Shown here: in pieces, positions 48,901 through 58,113 of the stretch
Layout: each line of letters starts with the position of its first letter
Position numbering within the stretch: position 1 is the stretch's first letter
Source: Symsagittifera roscoffensis
Taxonomy: Eukaryota; Xenacoelomorpha; Acoela; Convolutidae
DNA: 64,000 bases
Reading direction: 5' to 3'
Assembly (NCBI RefSeq): GCF_963678635.1
Contig: NC_087063.1
Span: 31,138,599-31,202,598, forward strand
Position numbers and translations under genes: made by a program
Notes under the pieces: generated by a model
Told to the model about the DNA's origin: nothing
Seen by the model: only the letters and a program-made list of their open reading frames with translations
Database searches by the model: none

Positions 48901-49587
48901 TCCGTCCTTGCATGTCAGTCTCCGTTCTTATAGTTTTTTTTGTGAAAACTCTGAACTGCATAAACAGAGAACACCCCAGTTTCCGGGTTATACTAAACTT
49001 AAAGGCTGTCGTCCTGCGTATATATATTGTTTGCGTTAGCTATGGATGCAAGCAAAGCGCAATATCTTGATGAATTACACTTTTTTTATTTTTTTTTCTT
49101 GCAAAAAAAATTTTCAAAACTAATGTCAAATTGTGTTGGAATAAATCGAGACTCAATTTGAGAATTTTCATCGCTAACTTTTTAGTAATATTATAATTAC
49201 CACATCTCAGCAGTTCTTCCATTATTTTTTTTCCGTTTTTTTGTTAGTTGATGGATTTGTCGTTTTTTTAACTTGAACGCCAGCGATGCAAAGCTCAACT
49301 TTGGTTATTTTATAATATTCCGTTTGACTAAAAACCGTGTTTTTCTGTTAGCAATTTTTTTGATCATGATTAGTTGAATGTCCAACTAAAAATTTTCACT
49401 CCAAATGTTTATTTTTTAGTTCTGTTTTCAGTTTTCAGGATTTTACGTATTCTCACTTTCATGTGCCTCGTAAATGGTTCGCTGCCCTTCCTAGACTATT
49501 AATCAAAAAGTGTGAATTTTCTCGACTTCAAATATCCCTATGTATACTTTCAATGATCTTTCCCCAGTTTTAACTCTATCACTATAA
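45921..49587. repeat. Inverted dimer plus an extra R 5' region
   Basis: F arm to 47,180 (RT open at 46,969-47,160), thumb spacer to 47,440, R arm to about 48,732. There AATTCAAAAATTC joins TCAACTAGAGTTCG, so the R arm starts over from the LEKLSER region and runs a second time to the boundary palindrome. The restart mirrors, in opposite orientation, the one at 43,627. Confidence 0.78.
47147..47467 (-). pseudogene. PLE thumb fragment
   Basis: A 106-residue open frame starts KQLKTLFNLFSAVSPNGKKI and ends KNKKAIERTVHHAFCNNHHK, spanning both thumb signatures in one frame, which few copies do. The middle (CQSKKQVFYKKK) suggests that one compensating frameshift pair has occurred. Confidence 0.65.
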
Positions 49588-49711
49588 TTAGGCTAAAAGG
49601 CAGAAAATGAAGTTTACACAATAAAAATGAAAAAAGTTAAACTCTAAAAAATATATAAACTAACATTTTTCAACCTTATTGTGTAAACTTCATTCCAGCC
49701 TTTTAGCCCAA
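49588..49711. repeat. Unit-boundary palindrome 12 (head-to-head)
   Basis: Arms TTAGGCTAAAAGGCAG and CAGCCTTTTAGCCCAA; 5' ends on both sides. Confidence 0.83.
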
Positions 49712-51987
49712 TTTTTATGATAGCGTTGAAACTTAGGAAACATTATCGGAAGTATGTATAAGTATATTCAAATTGGAGAAAGTTTAAACTTTTTGATCAT
49801 TTGTCTACGAAGAGCAGCGAACCACTTACGAGGCACATGAAAGCGAGAATGAGTAAAATCCTGAAAGCTGAAAACAGACCTACAACATAAACATATGGAG
49901 TGAAAGATTTTAATTGGATCACCAACTAATCATGATCAAAAAAATTGCCAACAGAAAAACACGATATATAGTCAAACGGAATAGAAGAAAAACACCAAAA
50001 TTGAGCTTTGCATCGCTGGCGTTAAAGTTAAAAAAAAGACGACATTTTCATCAACTCACAAAAAAACAAAAAAAAAAGACTATTAGAATTGCTAAGATGA
50101 GATAATAGCACCATTATTAAAAAGGTAACGATGAAAACTTTCAAAATCAGTCTCAATTTAATCAATTTATTCCAACACAATTTTACATCATTTTGAACAG
50201 TTTTTTTTGCAAGAAACAGAAAGTCAAAAAAATTGTAATTTACCAAAACACAGCGCTTTGCTTGCATCCATAGCTAATGGAAACAATATAAATACGCAGG
50301 ACGACATCCTTTAAGTTTAGTATAAACTGGGAACTGGGGTGTTCTCTGTTTAAGCCGTCCAGAGTTTTCACAAAAAAAACTATAAGAACGGAGACTGACA
50401 TGCAAAGACGGATGGTACACACGTCAACGGCAGTTTAAATAAGGCGAGAGTGTAGTGTAGCTGAAAACTCTGGCCTTCATTAAAAATACTTATGGCCCAA
50501 AAAAAGAGCAAGTGTTAAAATGATCAATCGAAGCAAACTAGAGAAAAGACCAGAAAGGCAAAATTGAAGTCTAGTTTAGCAAGGCGAGGACTCGCTAAAG
50601 CTCTTGTTGACATTAAATTACTACAGTGGGCTCAACAGGCATTGTCATTAAAACGAAGAAAAATTGAATATTATCCGATTTAGGACATCTTATAGACTTT
50701 TTTTAAATACCCATTGGATACATTTTCTCAGTTACATTGATGATAAACTGAGATCAGTGGAGGGTGATACTAAAAAAACTGTTGCGGGCAGCCAATTTAT
50801 TACACTGCTTTTTACAGTTCACATTAGAGACACCGAGCACATCCCACGGGCTGGAGTTTTTTGAATTTTTAAAATAGCAAAGATACAAACGGGATTTTTG
50901 ACTGTGAATGGTATCAGAAACCGACTGACACAAATATAAATATAATATTTTGAAACGGCCCGCTTCGCTACAATTAAAGCAATTGAAAACACTGTTTTTG
51001 TGGTTCTAATTAGAAAAAGCAGGGTGAACAGTTCTTTCAATCGCTTTTTTGAACATTTTTTTTGTAAAATACTTGATTTTTGCCTTAGCACCCTTCTTCG
51101 ACGATATTTTCAAGGGGTAGAGAGGCGACGCGCCACAGAGAATTCTCTGGATATTGGTTTTACAATCACTGTTCACGTTTGATTTCCATAGTTTTTTATT
51201 ATTTTTTCCGTATGGGCCTAATACAGAGAACATGTTAAACAGGGCGTTAAAGGCTAAACGTATGGCTGAGATTGGAAGCAGTGCGTTTTTATTCGGCCAT
51301 CATAGTGGTCAAACTTCGGGAAAATCTCAACAGACATCAACGAAAAAATTGCGCAACAGTAACAATGCGCAGTGAATTGCGTGTAAAAAACGGTTATAAT
51401 TTAACTTGTTGACATTTGAAATTTCTGCCTTAACATAATGAGGTAGCACTAAAGCCTTGTTGCTTCCTTAACAGAGTCTTGCATCAGAACCTAATTGACA
51501 TTGAAACCATTGGATTTTCTTAGGGGCGCTAGGTGAATCTTTTACGCAACTGATATGACACAAACTAGAACAACAATCTTACTCAACCTAAGTTATCAGT
51601 TCTGATGGTTTTAAGAAAACGTTGCCGGTACATTCTTGCTTTATTTTTCATTTCTTAACACAGCATGAATGTTAAAAAAAATTTGACTAGACTTTAGGAG
51701 AATCAACAAACCCATGACTATCGTATAGTGAGAAACTTATAGATCACCAAAAAAACAATTGAATTATCTTGAAATCATAATTTAAAAAATTTAAACAAGG
51801 AACAATCTCAGATGAGATTAGCAGATCCGGCGGTTCACATTCAGAAGACTCTTCGAGCCATTTTCAGTTACTCCCTTCCTCAAAAACGGTGATAGCCTTC
51901 CCCTGTCTCTAAGGCCTTTAAAGGGCGCTTGACAAACAGACATAAACATCACTTATTCACATCTGTTTAATAAGGTGATCACAACAA
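49712..51987 (+). repeat. F arm, thumb spacer and F 3' half
   Basis: F 5' region, LEKLSER and RT (to 50,960) are followed by the R-oriented thumb spacer (50,985-51,235). Instead of an R arm, the sequence jumps at CATGTTAAACAGGGCGTTAA into the F hairpin segment and 3' half. A decayed PHD block lies near 51,460-51,600 on minus. Confidence 0.75.
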
Positions 51988-52111
51988 TTAGGCTAAAAGG
52001 CTGGAATGAAGTTTACACAATAAGGCTGAAAAAAATTTAACTCTGAAAAAAAATACAAACCAACAATTTTCAACCTTATTGTGTAAACTTCATTGCAGCC
52101 TTTTAGCCTAA
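51988..52111. repeat. Unit-boundary palindrome 13
   Basis: Arms TTAGGCTAAAAGGCTGGAAT and GCAGCCTTTTAGCCTAA with a 45-base loop; F 3' end to F 5' end. Confidence 0.88.
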
Positions 52112-53112
52112 CTATTTTGATAGAGTTAAAACGGGGGAAAATCATTGAAAGTATAAAGAGGGATAATTGAATTCGAGAAAAATCACACTTTTTGATTAAT
52201 AGTCTAGGAAGAGCAGCGAACCACTTACTAGGCACATGAAAGCGAGAATGAGTAAAATCCTGAAGGCTGAAAACAGAATTAAAAAATAAGTATATGGACT
52301 GAAAGATTTTAATTGGATCACCAACTAATCATGATCAAAAAAATTGCCAACAGAAAAACACGATATATAGTCAAACGGAATAGAAGAAAAACACCAAAAT
52401 TGAGATTTTCATCGCTGGCGTTAAAGTTAAAAAAAGTCGACATTTTCATGAACTCACAAAAAAAAGGGAAAAAAAGACTAGACGAACTGCTAAGATTTCT
52501 GAAAAGGTAACAATCAAAAGTCTCAAATTGAGTCTCCATTTATTCCAACACAATTTGACATTAGTTTTGAACAGTTTTTTGCAAGAAACAAAAAATCGAA
52601 AAAATTGTAACTTATGAAAACACTGCGCTTTGCTTGCATCCATAGCTAACGCAAACACTATAGAGACAAGAAGACAATTTTTAAGCTTGGTATAAGCCGG
52701 GAACTGGGGTGTTCTCTGTTTAAGCAGTCCAGAGTTCTCACAAAAAATTATAAGAACGGAGATTGATATGCAAGGGCGGATGGTACACATGTCAAAGGCT
52801 TTTTAAAAAAGGCTAGAGAGGTAGCAAAATGTAGTGAATCTGAAAAATCTGGCCTCCATTAACAAACACTTATGTCCCAAAAAAACAACAGCTAGGGTTA
52901 AAATGAGCCATCAAAGCAAACTAGGGAAATTATCGGAAAGGCAAGATCGAACTCCAGTTGAGCAAGGCGAGGACTCGCTAAAAGCTCTTGTTGACATTAA
53001 ATTACTACTGTGGACTCAACAGGCATTGTCTTTAAATGAATGAACGAAAAATGAATTAATATCCAATTCAAGACATTTTGTAGATTGTTTTTAAATGCCC
53101 ATTAGATTCATT
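52112..53112 (+). repeat. Last F unit, truncated before the RT
   Basis: 5' region and LEKLSER run normally to CCCATTAGATTCATTTT, where RYIDD should begin. From 53,113 the sequence is GACCGATAGAAGGTGTC, also found at 26,121. This is the right end of the array. Confidence 0.8.
52834..53043 (+). pseudogene. Conserved LEKLSER peptide, open copy
   Basis: A 69-residue open frame has the sequence KLGKLSERQDRTPVEQGEDS, then LKALVDIKLLLWTQQALSL. In other units the same peptide is read in the same frame with few stops, immediately upstream of the RT block. It is rich in charged residues and likely helical. No known domain is recognised. Confidence 0.4.
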
Positions 53113-53526
53113 TTGACCGATAGAAGGTGTCTAGGTTCTTTATAGCCAGGCTAGTTGATGCAAAGAGATACGCATTTGTCATTAGTGCCAAAACAACCGG
53201 TCAGGAAAAACGAAAATCACTTTTTCGCCGATTTTGAGGTCATTCTTTTGGATCTCAAAAGTCAAAAACTCCCTAGCGAGGCCCTTTGTGATAATGCAGC
53301 AGGTGGTGACAAAAGTTTAATTTAGCTGAATGAAACACACGCTATGTTAGAGGGGCGTTGAGAAAGCACAAAGCTATCTGAAGAGTATTGCATTGATAGC
53401 GGTACCAAATGACAAAGACGGTGCTAGTGTGTAGGGAGGATGGATAACTACGACAACCAGCTATCGGCTTCAGTAGATGAAAAAATTTTCAGCTGAGATA
53501 AAACAAGTGATTACATCTTGCGGTTC
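53113..53526. other. Array-flanking sequence, no gene recognised
   Basis: The first 50 bases match 26,121-26,170. The rest (CGGTCAGGAAAAACG onward) is less AT-rich than the array and shows no open frame of note or repeat family I recognise. Confidence 0.5.
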
Positions 53527-53960
53527 TTTAGCGGTTATATTCAATGAAGGGGTTGAGTTTTGTCTCATGAGATAAAAACAATACGAATCCAAACTGTTTG
53601 AAGTTTTAAAAAAGAACCAACGCAAACTAATGAATATTTAATAGCAAGACTTTAATAAATAGCTGATAAATCTGCAAAAAAGAAACGCCATGAATAACTA
53701 GAACAGTAATAGTAAAAAAAAAGACTTAATTTAACTTAGGATCCAACAAAAACTTAGTAAAACGCTCTTTTATCGGTTACATTCAACTAGGGGTTGGGTT
53801 TTGTATCATAAGATAAAAACAATACAAATCCAAACTATTAGAAGTTTTTTTAAAAAAACCAACGCAAAGTAATGAATATCACTGATGAATCGTGGATGTT
53901 AAAAACTGAGAAAGACTTTAATAAATAGCTGATGAGCCTGAAAAAGAGACAGGGCATAAG
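53527..53960 (+). repeat. Diverged direct duplication (about 170-190 bp units)
   Basis: Unit 1 (about 53,527-53,700) and unit 2 (about 53,769-53,960) share CGGTTATATTCAA / CGGTTACATTCAA, the ATAAAAACAATAC core and ACTTTAATAAATAGCTGAT. They differ at perhaps one base in six plus a roughly 35-base insertion in unit 2. No coding potential seen. Confidence 0.75.
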
Positions 53961-54363
53961 TGTACAACTTTACAATATAATGGGGTTAACAGGCAGTCAA
54001 CCGGCTCATTTGTACGGTCAGCTGAAGTAGGTACGGTTCTGCAATCAAGCAATCCTAAGTTAGAAACTTTTCTCCCCGAAATAATAAATGGATATCAACG
54101 ATATCAGTTTTTTTCTGTTCATGAATTTTGGCTATTTTTGTTTTTCAATTTTTTTTGACTTTTTTTTGCGTTGTGAAGGAAAACTCTCACCTGAAAGCCG
54201 TTTTGGGAAAAAAGGAAGAAGTACTGCAGCGAACGCTGAGAGCACTTTAAAAAAACCTAAATTACAAAAGGGGCCCTTCTGTTTAGTTACGGTAAGTGCA
54301 CAAGCTGGATAGGGCCATACCAGCGTTTTATAAATGCAAATATATCAGCAATGAAGTCATAAA
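53961..54363. other. No recognised gene
   Basis: A 74-residue open frame at 54,088-54,312 (+) starts with a Phe-rich hydrophobic stretch and ends with a basic segment (FGKKGRSTAANAESTLKK). It resembles nothing I know and may be chance in AT-rich DNA. This is the 3' flank of the minus-strand non-LTR element. Confidence 0.35.
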
Positions 54364-55020
54364 TCAGCAATAAATGCAAAGTATAGAGCTCCTCAGATGC
54401 GCGCAGCTTATTTTAGTTCTCAAGTAGTTTATAGATTCTGGATAGCTTTCTTGTCGTTTTTCACTTAGTTTTTTGGCTAATCGCTGCATCGTCCGCGTGG
54501 CTGTTGAAGCAGCGCCACCGGTGCATCCAAAAATTAGTGGGCAGAAGCCACTCTGCTCTACATTTAAAATTCTTTGCTGATATTTGGAGTTCTTCAGCGT
54601 TTCGTGGTATTTGTATGCGTCTTTATGCAGTTTTCGCAATGTTTTGGCATAGGGGTTGAAAATTTTCACACCAAAGAAAGCGCGGCTGAATCGCGAACAC
54701 CAGAGTCCGTTTGCCTTAATGTCAGGTCGTGCCTCATCTTCAGTTGTAGTTGAATTGTTAACAAAGCTTTCGCCTTGCAACGGCTGAAGTTTTGGCTCAA
54801 TCTCGACGTCATGGCAAACCTCGTTCGTGAGGTTGGCGAGACTGTCTCTAATTTTATTGTGTCTTATGTGTTTGTAGCCAACCTTTGCACAGTGAAGCGC
54901 ATCTGTCAAGTTAAAATTAGCACTACATGTACATGTGAGTGGGATTTTGGTCGGTTCCCATCCGTATCTTAAGTAAAAACCATCTCTGAATTCTGATTTA
55001 TTCAGGTTGTATCTCCTCAA
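54364..55020 (-). pseudogene. Non-LTR RT C-terminal domain
   Basis: A 218-residue open frame carries the C-terminal signature common in one type of invertebrate non-LTR RT protein: LRYGWEPTKIPLTCTCSANF, then HCAKVGYKHIRHNKIRDSLA, NEVCHDVEIEPKLQPLQGES, DEARPDIKANGLW, AFFGVKIFNPYA, a Y..QRI..VE segment and PLIFGCTGG. The C-x-C and H-C residues look like a zinc-binding CCHC-like module. The frame is long and clean, so this part is younger or better kept than the array. It is followed by no visible poly(A) tail. It continues an RT whose middle is deleted (55,021-56,219). Confidence 0.85.
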
Positions 55021-55092
55021 TTGTATCTCCTCAGTGGTAAAGCATTGAGCCAGTTAGAGGCTCCTTTTTCAGAGACCAGATCGAATGCGTAT

Positions 55093-55201
55093 TCATCTGT
55101 TTCATTTAAGGAGTTAATGAGGTTTGTTTTTTTTTTTCAATTTTTTCATCTGTTTCATTTAAGGAGTTAATGAGGTTTGTTTTTTTTATTTTTCAATTTT
55201 T
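55093..55201. repeat. 53-bp tandem duplication
   Basis: TCATCTGTTTCATTTAAGGA...GGTTTG plus a T run occurs twice in succession (55,093 and 55,146). It lies between two parts of the broken RT; translated on minus, both units give the same stop-containing peptide (SLTP-MKQMK), so it disrupts the coding frame. Confidence 0.9.
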
Positions 55202-55437
55202 TGATTTTCGTACATGTCTTTCTTGGTGTGTTACTGCTGTAACAGTATCTTGAGATTCCAGTACTAGTGATGTTTCCTTAGACCATTCTAGATAGTTTTC
55301 ATGATCGGATGGCAGCTTGATCTATGTCTGCCTATTTTAAGGGGTAAGGAAGATATCTCACGGAACTGGGGGTTTAAAGTGTCTTTACCGACTAGGTTAG
55401 GTAATAATTGTTCTTTGATAATATTTTGTTCTAACTA

Positions 55438-55647
55438 TTATGTTTCTAAGTTTTCCATAGTGTTGAGCGTTGTCCTGGCAAAAAATGAAAGCTTTTCTTG
55501 AACTCTTTTAGTATAGCAGGCATAAACGTTTTGGGGGGAGGTTTTAGCGATTTTCGTTGGTTTTGTCAAAGTTTTGATTTGCTCATTCTGTTGAAACTCG
55601 AGGAATTTTTTACTTTGGGATTCTGTTCTTATTACTAAACCAAGCAC
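55438..55647 (-). pseudogene. Non-LTR RT connection region
   Basis: Reads MLGLVIRTESQSKKFLEFQQ, then IAKTSPQNVYACYTKRVQEK and FFARTTLNTMENLE. Intact relatives have the pattern YLG..IG..., IA.T.PQ.AYAA...G...KW...RTI. The residues upstream in a neighbouring frame (IVKDEKLVEAQKT) also fit. So this is the post-catalytic connection, joined by a frameshift to motif A upstream. Stops follow before the C-terminal domain. Confidence 0.75.
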
Positions 55648-55661
55648 TCGGGCTCCTATCT

Positions 55662-56219
55662 TTACAGTGATTCCTGTATTTGCGGAGGTTTTCTGAGCTT
55701 CAACGAGTTTTTCATCCTTGACAATGAGTTCTTAATCGCTGTTAAAAGAGAAGGGCAGGTATTTTTGGTGTTTTTCAATGCCAGTTTTCGGTTCAGCGAG
55801 TTGAAAGCGTTTTTGGCATCTATCAGTAAAACAGCAGCGGCGGAAGTTTTGCTGTTTTGATCTCTTAGCGCGTGGATTGCATATTCAATGCCACATTTTT
55901 GTCCTAGACAGAGTTGGTAGTTCGAAATGATTAAAATGAGTTCGTTTTTTAGGCATTTGGTTATTGTTCGCCCTATTATCCTACGCATAACTGCTCCTAT
56001 GCCTAAGGGTCCTACTCCTGGATTCTTATTTAAAGTTATTATTCTACATGCGTTATGTGGTTCCATTAGTTCTGGATTAAGTTCTTCGGTGGCCAATTTT
56101 TTGGCATTTTTAGCAATTGTTTTTGAAATCTCAACTGATTGTTGCCCGAAGTGTGTTAAAATACGTCTCCATCCATTTGAATCGAGGCCAGATGTTCCGT
56201 GCGATCGGTGCGTTCTCAT
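55662..56219 (-). pseudogene. Non-LTR RT fingers and motif A
   Basis: A 185-residue open frame has the RT0-RT2 region RIITLNKNPGVGPLGIGAVM and RRIIGRTI, then LCLGQKCGIEYAIHALRD, and motif A AVLLIDAKNAFNSLNRKLAL with the catalytic Asp. It then reaches a frameshift. The expected motif B (QGDPL) and motif C (YADD) are missing: the frame goes from just past motif A almost directly to the connection region at 55,647. The element is thus catalytically dead by internal deletion. Confidence 0.85.
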
Positions 56220-56431
56220 GGCTGCCTTCTTGATATGTTAACCGTTTATCTGATCAAATATCGATTTATGGAAAGGGATTGTTTCGTTTGAGACTGATGT
56301 AATGTAGTTCTCATCAATTGGTTTAGATGGTGGGTGCTTCTCTATGAGAGTCTGTTCTACTGTCTTACCTTTGACGATCTCGTCGAGTTAAAGAACGCCT
56401 CTGGATGTGTCTGTTAGTTTGCAATTGCGCT

Positions 56432-56704
56432 TCATATTTTTCCAGTATTCATTAGTTTGTTGAACTGTTGAGCTTCAGTTTCAGTTTTTCTTCTACTTCC
56501 TTTCGGCAAGCGGATTTGCAGCGCCTTTCCTTCGTTATATAGTCCATCTAGGTCTCCGTCTTGCCATTGCTCAAGTCGCCTTGCTATTGTTTTGGATAAA
56601 GATCCATCATTTTCGGACTTTGCTTTGCACAGTAGTAAGTGTGGAAAAATCATTGCTGCGTGCATTGCGAAGGTATTTTCGTTGTTTTCTATTAGGCTGT
56701 TCAA
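56432..56704 (-). pseudogene. Non-LTR element, segment before the RT
   Basis: A 90-residue frame includes FAMHAAMIFPHLLLCKAKSE, ARRLEQWQDGDLDGLYNEGK and ALQIRLPKG...EAQQFNKLMNTGKI. This matches the region that, in the same RT type, precedes the fingers (L..WLEGD...L..EG..IQ..L). It is in frame order with 56,219-55,662 but broken between them. Confidence 0.7.
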
Positions 56705-56837
56705 AGTTCTATTGAGGGTTTCAATGAAGTTATAACCAACTTTTTTTTTATGACAAGATCATAAAGACCGGTTTCCAGTGGACCACTCCTGTGTATGTTT
56801 TCCTGGTGTTTTCTATGAGTTCTGGAAGGGGGTTTGA

Positions 56838-56984
56838 CTATGGGTCTTGTATTGTTCTAGGTTCTATAGTAGAAGACTCTCCTGATTTTTGTACAGTTGG
56901 GGCATTGGGAGGGTGAGGGTGCATTTGGGCGATCGTGGTTGTAGCTAGGGTTGGGGGATTGCATTCATGCTTGTCGTTAGCTGA
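56838..56984 (-). pseudogene. Non-LTR element, proline-rich linker
   Basis: Minus-strand residues from the LTR edge read SANDKHECNPPTLATTTIAQ then MHPHPPNAPTVQKSG. A Pro/Thr-rich stretch between a PHD-like finger and the RT is usual for this element type. The frame begins inside the adjacent LTR, which supplies the first dozen residues (LNLHFRPFWSNV) by chance. Confidence 0.5.
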
Positions 56985-57624
56985 TGTGACATTCGACCAG
57001 AATGGACGAAAATGCAGATTCAGCAATTTCGAATTGTTAGCAGCTTACCTTCCGAATTAACAGTGTTAAAGGATTAACGGTGTTATTGGAAGGATTAGTC
57101 AAACTGGGAAGACTAGAACATTCTTGTATTTTAAATTTTCAAAATATCGAACAATCTCGGGATTTGAACTGAAACTGTTTTATATAAACTTTTAGCTTCC
57201 CGGTTATCTCTTGAATTGAACTTATTTAACATCTGAATTCATTTTACGACAATGAGAAGCTAGGAGTTGTGTGAAAGGGTTGATCCATCTTCGATAGAGA
57301 CGATGATTTTCATCTACTGAACAAAAACAACAATTATATAACAAATAGTAGAAGCCCTGTTTTTAGGAGTGACCTCGTGGTCTGGGGATACTGAGACCAG
57401 GCCATGAGCTTACTATTTTTGCATGTAAGTAAACTAATTTGAGCGTTCTGGTCGAAGCCGGAGAACAGTAACGTTTTTGTCGACCCGATGTTGGAAAGAC
57501 CACCAAAAGAACTGGCTTTGGTAGAGACGGTGAAAAGCATGTAGAGCTCTGCTTAGACGTTGACCAGTCGTCTTAGGATTTAGCTTTATTTTCCGTCGAT
57601 ATGTACTTCCGGGCGAATGTTACA
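56985..57624. repeat. LTR-like repeat, copy 1 (640 bp)
   Basis: Begins TGTGACATTCGACCAG and ends CGGGCGAATGTTACA. The ends are short imperfect inverted repeats (TGTGACATTCG and CGAATGTTACA), the TG...CA form expected of an LTR. It matches copy 2 (62,201-63,112) in the same orientation, with shared stretches such as GGAGTGACCTCGTGGTCTGG and GTAGAGCTCTG. It lacks about 280 internal bases present in copy 2. The flanking five bases (GCTGA left, AGAAT right) are not a target duplication. Confidence 0.8.
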
Positions 57625-57792
57625 AGAATGAAATTGGGAGGTGCAACGATGACAACTGAAATCGTCATTGTGATCACTGCTGCGGGCTAGGCCGCTGCAT
57701 TTTACCTGCATATAGCCTGGGCACGTGAAGCACCAAAAACCTCCACCTCGCAGGATGTTTTTACAGATAAAGCAGTGTGTTTGAGTAGCCAT
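57586..57792 (-). pseudogene. PHD-like zinc finger of the non-LTR element
   Basis: A 68-residue frame starts MATQTHCFICKNILRGGG. It has C-x2-C (CFIC), FWCFTCPGYMQVKC, where the usual His is Gln, and DFSCHRC. This is the N-terminal PHD-like finger expected of CR1-like and related non-LTR proteins. The last 13 residues (CNIRPEVHIDGK) lie in the LTR, so the reading frame was cut by the LTR's insertion after SQFHS. Confidence 0.65.
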
Positions 57793-57816
57793 TTGAGGAA
57801 GGACGGCGGTGTCAAG

Positions 57817-58113
57817 TTAGCGAGAGAATTGATAGATAAAATTTACAAGAACATTTGTAAAGAAATCATTACCGTAGAACGAGAAATGGATACCATCACG
57901 GCAGAACATTTGATGGGTTAGATTAAGGTTGAGGTTACGTGAAACAATAAGTGTATGGGGGTGTACAAATCTATTTATCAAAGTAAACAGCACATGGTTA
58001 TGATGATTATGAATATAAATTTTGCGGTTTATTTCGGAATTTTTACAGTTTTGATTTGTTTTGGGGATGATTAGTGTCTTGGGTTGAAACTTGTAAGTGA
58101 CGAGATTAATCAA
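57817..58113 (-). pseudogene. Possible SGNH hydrolase C-terminal end
   Basis: A 98-residue frame ends ...MFCRDGIHFSFYGNDFFTNV, which fits block V of SGNH/GDSL esterases (D-G-x-H...G-N), the segment giving the catalytic Asp and His. SGNH esterase domains are known next to PHD fingers in ORF1 of some CR1-like elements, and the finger lies 25 bases downstream on the same strand. I could not find the N-terminal GDS motif upstream. Confidence 0.4.

Larger units (their letters stand above)
1..53112. repeat. Mosaic array of a PLE-derived complex satellite
   Basis: The whole stretch is built from rearranged copies of one repeat whose full monomer is about 2.36 kb. Recurring landmarks in both orientations are the RT block (catalytic RYIDD, then YQKPTDT), the thumb block (ERTVHHVF), the PHD block on the other strand, and a boundary palindrome containing CAGCCTTTTAGCCTAA. 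Order and orientation change at many junctions, so the array mixes head-to-tail units, inverted dimers and chimeras. Divergence between copies ranges from a few bases per kb (14.9-22 kb) to strong (22.1-25.7 kb). PLE insertions are known to form complex tandem and inverted arrangements; calling this a satellite derived from them is inference. No host gene interrupts it. Confidence 0.9.

Noticed and set aside
1-53112. CRISPR array or bacterial origin for the regular repeats
   Set aside because: Repeat units are kilobases long with coding relics of animal-type retroelements; there are no short direct repeats with unique spacers and no cas-like genes.
54088-54312. 74-residue + frame beside the non-LTR element as a gene
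   Set aside because: No motif, strong composition bias and no neighbour on the same strand to support it.
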